DNA from: WTJX01 sp045106295
Lineage (GTDB): Bacteria > Bacteroidota > Bacteroidia > Cytophagales > JAAEPT01
Length of the DNA stretch: 17,241 nt
Direction of reading: 5' to 3'
Assembly: GCA_045106295.1 (NCBI GenBank)
Contig: JBGCEI010000181.1
Coordinates: forward strand, 1-17,241
Below, in pieces: positions 13,518 through 17,241 of the stretch; position 1 is the stretch's first letter, and every line of letters begins with the position of its first letter. Below the pieces are notes generated by a model that made no database searches, was not told the DNA's origin, and was given only the letters and a program-made list of their open reading frames with translations. A program made the translations under genes and the position numbers.

Positions 13518-15260
13518 ATGACTCTCCATTACATAGACATTCTGATTGTTGTTGTTTTTCTTTTCATCACCTTATTTATTGGTATTCGTCTGAAAGACGG
13601 AGCAGGAAAAGACATTAATAGTTTCTTTTTGGGTGGAAGAAACATGCCTTGGTATCTTGCTGGAGTATCTATGGTGGCTACTACTTTTGCTGCCGATACA
13701 CCACTTTGGGTAACTGAAAAAATAGCACAACACGGGATATCTGGAAACTGGCTGTGGTGGAATATGCTAATTGGCGGAATGCTAACCGTATTTTTCTTTG
13801 CCAAACTTTGGCGAAGAGCAGAAATCACGACAGAATTAGAACTGATTGAATTCAGGTACAGCGGCAAGCCTGCCGCTTTTCTAAGAGGTGCAAAAGCCGT
13901 TTACATGGGGTTGTTTATCAATCTTGTAATCATTGGATGGGTAAACGTAGCATTGGGAAGCATTCTGACTATTTTCTTTGACGTACCAGATAGTCATTTG
14001 ATTTATTACATTTTTGGAATCATGTTATTTGTGGCGCTTTACAGTTTACTAGCAGGACTAAAAGGAGTGATCATTACCGATTTCATTCAATTCATTATTG
14101 CCATGGCAGGTTGTATTGCTTTGGCCGTTATTTTGGTGAACCACGATAAAATTGGAGGAATAGCTGGGCTAAAAGACAAATTACCTGCTTGGCGTTTTGA
14201 TTTCTTTCCGAAAATAAATGCGGGTGACTCCCAAGTCTACAGTATTACCATCGGTGCTTTTTTGACGTTTGCTATGGTGCAATGGTATATGAGTTGGTAC
14301 CCTGGAGCAGAGCCTGGAGGTGGTGGATACATAGCTCAACGAATGATGAGTGCTAAAGACGAAAAAAATGCGATGCTAGCCACCCTCTTTTTTCAGGTAG
14401 TACATTACTGTATTCGTCCATGGCCTTGGATTGTGACTGGACTTGCCTGTTTGGTACTCTACCCTAATTTACCGCTAGAAGAATCTGGAAATGGATTTGT
14501 AATGGCGATGAATGATTACTTACCCGTAGGTTTGAAAGGACTTTTATTAATCGCTTTTTTAGGTGCTTACATGAGTACCATTTCTACTCAATTAAACTGG
14601 GGAGCAAGTTATTTGACATCAGACCTGTACGCTCGATTTATTAGACCATCATCTGAATTTAAAACGGAAGAAAAAGCACAAAAGCATTACATCCTTATTG
14701 CTAGAGTATTTACACTAGCTACCATGATTTTAGCGACGTTTGCTACAACACAAATTACTTCTATTGATGCTGCAGCAAAATTCATGATCTCCTGTGGAGC
14801 GGGTTTGGGCTTGGTTGTTATCCTAAGGTGGTATTGGTGGAGAATTAATGCTTGGAGTGAGATTACGGCTACCTTCACACCGTTTATTGTCAATGCAGTA
14901 AACCACTATGTACTTCAACTAGAAACGACTCTTTCTTACAACATTACAGTGGCTGTTACTACTGTTGCTTGGTTAGCTGTTACCTTTCTAACACAACCAG
15001 AAAGCAAACAAACGCTATCTGCTTTTTACAACAGAGTAAAACCAGGTGGATTCTGGAAAGGGTTTTCTGATGAATCAAATAAGCCAAGCCTGCTTTACAA
15101 TTTCCTTTCGTGGCTGAGCTCTATTGTATTTGCCTATTCACTATTATTTACCATGGGAAAAATCATTTTCCAAGAATGGATTGAAGTGATTTATTATTCG
15201 ATTGCTTTATTGATTTCAGGAGGTTTGTTTTTGGTGTTTTTTAGGAAGGTGAGAGATTGA
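13518..15260 (+). CDS. Sodium:solute symporter family protein
   Basis: This is an inner-membrane transporter of the SSS family (LeuT fold), using sodium to drive uptake of an unknown small molecule. The 580-residue product has about 13-14 hydrophobic helices. The first carries the usual SSS start (YIDILIVVVFLF), followed by FFLGGRNMPWYLAG (about 35-48) and the ATTFAADTPLWV segment of helix 2. The later AFLGAYMSTISTQLNWGASYL region is the conserved SSS helix-8 motif that includes a sodium site. An upstream TTG (13506) is in frame, but the ATG at 13518 is a better start. No metabolic gene nearby indicates the substrate. Confidence 0.88.
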   Translation: MTLHYIDILIVVVFLFITLFIGIRLKDGAGKDINSFFLGGRNMPWYLAGVSMVATTFAADTPLWVTEKIAQHGISGNWLWWNMLIGGMLTVFFFAKLWRRAEITTELELIEFRYSGKPAAFLRGAKAVYMGLFINLVIIGWVNVALGSILTIFFDVPDSHLIYYIFGIMLFVALYSLLAGLKGVIITDFIQFIIAMAGCIALAVILVNHDKIGGIAGLKDKLPAWRFDFFPKINAGDSQVYSITIGAFLTFAMVQWYMSWYPGAEPGGGGYIAQRMMSAKDEKNAMLATLFFQVVHYCIRPWPWIVTGLACLVLYPNLPLEESGNGFVMAMNDYLPVGLKGLLLIAFLGAYMSTISTQLNWGASYLTSDLYARFIRPSSEFKTEEKAQKHYILIARVFTLATMILATFATTQITSIDAAAKFMISCGAGLGLVVILRWYWWRINAWSEITATFTPFIVNAVNHYVLQLETTLSYNITVAVTTVAWLAVTFLTQPESKQTLSAFYNRVKPGGFWKGFSDESNKPSLLYNFLSWLSSIVFAYSLLFTMGKIIFQEWIEVIYYSIALLISGGLFLVFFRKVRD

Positions 15261-15320
15261 GCTTTAGAAAATTATTACATATGAAATGACATTTTTTTTT
15301 TAAAAATATTAGATTGATAA

Positions 15321-15372
15321 ACATAATAGCTAGATAACGTCACCTAAAGGTGTTATTATCTAGCTATTATGT
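15321..15372. repeat. 52-bp near-perfect palindrome upstream of the DUF262 gene
   Basis: ACATAATAGCTAGATAA (15321-15337) is exactly inverted at 15356-15372. Inside, CACC (15341-15344) and GGTG (15349-15352) form a second stem with a TAAA loop. A 3-by-3 mismatch separates the two stems. No T-run follows on either strand, so a standard terminator is unlikely. It ends 30 bases before the start codon and overlaps where a promoter should be. It may be an operator, a cruciform or RNA hairpin, or a mobile-element remnant. Confidence 0.85.
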
Positions 15373-15390
15373 ACAAGCATAAAAAAAGCG

Positions 15391-15398
15391 TAACTTTA
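15391..15398 (+). promoter_or_regulatory. Weak -7-like box directly before the DUF262 gene
   Basis: TAACTTTA matches seven of eight positions of TAnnTTTG. It ends 4 bases before the ATG, so use of this box would give a nearly leaderless mRNA. The right arm of the 52-bp palindrome would cover the -33 region. Confidence 0.25.
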
Positions 15399-15402
15399 AA
15401 TT

Positions 15403-17097
15403 ATGGCAGTAAATAATTTATTAGACACTAGTACAGTAAGTATGAGTGATATAATAGGTAATGGAAAAACATATAATGTTCCCCCATATCAAAGAGACTA
15501 TTCTTGGAAAAAAGATCAATGGGAAGACTTATGGAACGATATAATAGGCATCAACACTACGAGAAATGTTCATTATATGGGGTCAATCGTTCTGCAAAAT
15601 ATGGGAGATAAAAAATATCACGTAATTGATGGACAACAGAGATTTTCAACTTTAACTCTAATCGTTTTAGCCATAATTAAAAAATTAAACTCTTTAATAG
15701 AGCAAGAAATAGAAATAGAAAATAATCAAGAGAGAGTTTCTTTATTGTTAAAAAAATATATTGGAGATAAAGACCCTGGATCACTGACTTATTCATCAAA
15801 ATTACAGTTGAACGAGAATAATAATAGTTTCTTTCAATCAAATGTACTTGTTTTTAGAAATCCAACTAATGTAAATACTTTACAGGATTCTGATAAACAA
15901 ATTTGGAATGCCTTTAATTATTATGTTTCAAGAGTTAATGATTTTTTTAAAGAAGAAGAAGATGGTGAGAAGATAACTAATTTTTTAAATAAACTAATTG
16001 CTGAACGGTTAATGTTCATCCAAATTGTCGTTGAAGATGAACTAAGTGCATATACGGTATTCGAAACGTTGAATTCTAGAGGTGTAGGGTTAACTGTTAC
16101 AGATTTATTGAAGAATTATCTATTTTCTATTTCAAGTAAGGTTGATCTTCCCCACATAAAAAATAAATGGAAAAAAATCGTAGATGTTATTGGTTTAGAT
16201 AGCTTTCCTGCTTTTTTAAGACATTACTGGATATCAAAAAATAAACTTATTAGACAAGAATATTTGTTTCGAGCAATTAAAGAATCTATTGTTGATTCTC
16301 CGTCTGTAATTTTATTACTCGATTCTCTCGAAGAAAATGCTCTTTTATATAAGGCTTTATCTAATTACTCAGATAGCTTTTGGGGTGGACATAAGGAGAT
16401 AAGAAAAAGAGTTAAAGAATTGACTCTTTTCAAAGAAAAACAAGCTTATCCAATACTTATTGCAGCTTATAACAATTTAGATCAAGAAGATTTTTCAAGA
16501 GTTCTTAAATTGGTTTCAATAATAACATTTAGATATACAATCATTGCTAAATTACACACCAATTTAAAAGAAGACATTTACAATAAGGCAGCTATTCAAA
16601 TTAGTAAAAAGGAAGCTATAAATATTGGACAAATTGCTGAGCTAGTAAAAACATTGTATCCTTCTGATAATGATTTTAAGAATGATTTTGCTTCTAAATC
16701 ACTTAGTACTAAGAGAGGAAAGAAAATTGTTCGCTATATACTATTTGGCTTAGAGAATCATCTTAGCCATACAGATAGTGATTATGAAGAAAACCCTGGG
16801 ACTATAGAGCATGTACTACCAGAAAATGGAAATGACAATTACCTAGCCGATTTCCCTCAGGCTATTCACGAATCTATAGTATATAGATTAGGAAACTATA
16901 CAATTCTTGAAGGAGATAAAAATAGGGAATGCGAAATCCTACCTTTTGAGGATAAAAAAGCTATTTATGCTACTAGTCAGTATCAATTGTCTAAAGAAAT
17001 CAGGTCTAATTCTTGGACACCTAATTCAATTGACCTTAGACAAGAAAGGCTTGCTAATTATGCATCAACTGTTTGGAGAATTTCTCAGTACGACTAG
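15403..17097 (+). CDS. DUF262-DUF1524 protein, candidate GmrSD/SspE-type restriction enzyme
   Basis: The 564-residue protein joins two domains. The N-terminal DUF262 (ParB/Srx-like nucleotidase fold) shows PPYQRDYSW (27-35), IDGQQRFSTL (75-84) and the late block FETLNSRGVGL-TVTDLLKN (220-238). The C-terminal DUF1524 HNH-type nuclease shows TIEHVLPE (467-474) with H470, LGNYTIL (496-502), N507 and K518-K519. This fusion is found in GmrSD, which cuts glucosylated hydroxymethylcytosine DNA, and in SspE, which acts with phosphorothioate marks; both are phage-defence enzymes. No modification genes are nearby, so a stand-alone Type IV role is inferred. The middle 240-460 is helical and not assigned. 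The gene is more AT-rich than its neighbours. Confidence 0.85.
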   Translation: MAVNNLLDTSTVSMSDIIGNGKTYNVPPYQRDYSWKKDQWEDLWNDIIGINTTRNVHYMGSIVLQNMGDKKYHVIDGQQRFSTLTLIVLAIIKKLNSLIEQEIEIENNQERVSLLLKKYIGDKDPGSLTYSSKLQLNENNNSFFQSNVLVFRNPTNVNTLQDSDKQIWNAFNYYVSRVNDFFKEEEDGEKITNFLNKLIAERLMFIQIVVEDELSAYTVFETLNSRGVGLTVTDLLKNYLFSISSKVDLPHIKNKWKKIVDVIGLDSFPAFLRHYWISKNKLIRQEYLFRAIKESIVDSPSVILLLDSLEENALLYKALSNYSDSFWGGHKEIRKRVKELTLFKEKQAYPILIAAYNNLDQEDFSRVLKLVSIITFRYTIIAKLHTNLKEDIYNKAAIQISKKEAINIGQIAELVKTLYPSDNDFKNDFASKSLSTKRGKKIVRYILFGLENHLSHTDSDYEENPGTIEHVLPENGNDNYLADFPQAIHESIVYRLGNYTILEGDKNRECEILPFEDKKAIYATSQYQLSKEIRSNSWTPNSIDLRQERLANYASTVWRISQYD

Positions 17098-17105
17098 AAG
17101 ATTAG

Positions 17106-17123
17106 TAATAGCTAGCTACATAA
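17106..17123. repeat. TAATAGCTAG copy downstream of the DUF262 gene
   Basis: TAATAGCTAG (17106-17115) is identical to 15324-15333 in the left arm of the upstream palindrome and inverse to 15360-15369. CTACATAA continues it and itself includes the palindrome TAGCTAGCTA (17109-17118). The copies bracket the DUF262 gene. With only ten bases in AT-rich DNA, chance is possible. Confidence 0.35.
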
Positions 17124-17130
17124 AAAATTA

Positions 17131-17241
17131 TCAATACCCCTTAATCAACTCTACAAAAGCGCTTCCGTATTTATTCAGCTTAAACTGTCCTACACCAGGG
17201 ATTTCTGATAGCTCAGTGAGTGAGGTAGGTTTTGCTTCTGC
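17131..17241 (-). CDS. recQ: RecQ DNA helicase, C-terminal end (cut by window edge)
   Basis: Only the last 36 codons and the stop are present. The segment reads as the end of an HRDC domain: LTELSEIPGVGQFKLNKYG followed by SAFVELIKGY. The pattern elxxIxGVGxxKLxxYGxxF is the conserved end of bacterial RecQ, a 3'-5' helicase acting in recombination and fork repair. Other HRDC proteins (RNase D, for example) share parts of the motif, so RecQ is likely but not certain. It is convergent with the DUF262 gene, 33 bases apart. Confidence 0.72.
   Translation of the reverse strand, partial: AEAKPTSLTELSEIPGVGQFKLNKYGSAFVELIKGY

Noticed and set aside
13529..13867. 112-codon minus-strand frame opposite the symporter gene
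   Set aside because: It is antisense to a clear membrane protein gene and shows no family motif.
15291..15305. Ten T residues followed by five A residues after the symporter gene, as a terminator
   Set aside because: No GC stem precedes the T-run, so I do not call it a terminator.

Overview
The window looks like chromosome from an AT-rich member of the Bacteroidota. Three things support this. One gene encodes a homologue of the type IX secretion system (T9SS) plug protein, a family confined to this phylum. Promoter-like sequences match the Bacteroidota -7 consensus TAnnTTTG instead of TATAAT. Most genes lack a clear Shine-Dalgarno sequence. The order or family cannot be fixed from the sequence; Flavobacteriales or Cytophagales would fit.

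Layout. At the left edge are the start of an alpha/beta hydrolase gene and purK (purine synthesis), both on the minus strand. Divergent from them is a tight plus-strand operon: nuoA, nuoB, nuoC, nuoD (connecting and membrane-anchor subunits of respiratory complex I), then moaE and mobA (molybdenum cofactor synthesis). After a short MITE-like element come minus-strand rnhB and two small membrane-protein genes that look like tandem paralogues. Next are a divergent Nudix hydrolase gene, anmK (cell-wall recycling, minus) and hemW (radical-SAM/haem chaperone family, plus). A strong terminator follows hemW, then a minus-strand MazG/HisE-like pyrophosphohydrolase gene. That gene shares a palindromic divergent promoter with the SRP RNA gene (ffs). 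Then come a TalC-type transaldolase gene with its terminator, an ftsE-like ABC ATPase gene, the T9SS plug gene and a sodium:solute symporter gene.

The last gene region is a solitary DUF262-DUF1524 protein gene of the GmrSD/SspE type. It is a candidate modification-dependent restriction (anti-phage) enzyme, preceded by a 52-bp near-perfect palindrome. A 10-bp word from that palindrome recurs just after the gene. The 3' end of recQ, convergent, closes the window.

Most of the region is housekeeping DNA. The parts that look accessory are the paired small membrane proteins (6048-6867), the MITE-like repeat (5326-5417) and the DUF262 gene with its flanks (about 15280-17130). I see no tRNA, rRNA, CRISPR array, intact insertion sequence or prophage. 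No intergenic stretch longer than about 300 bases is unexplained; the 10446-10798 gap holds ffs and its promoters.
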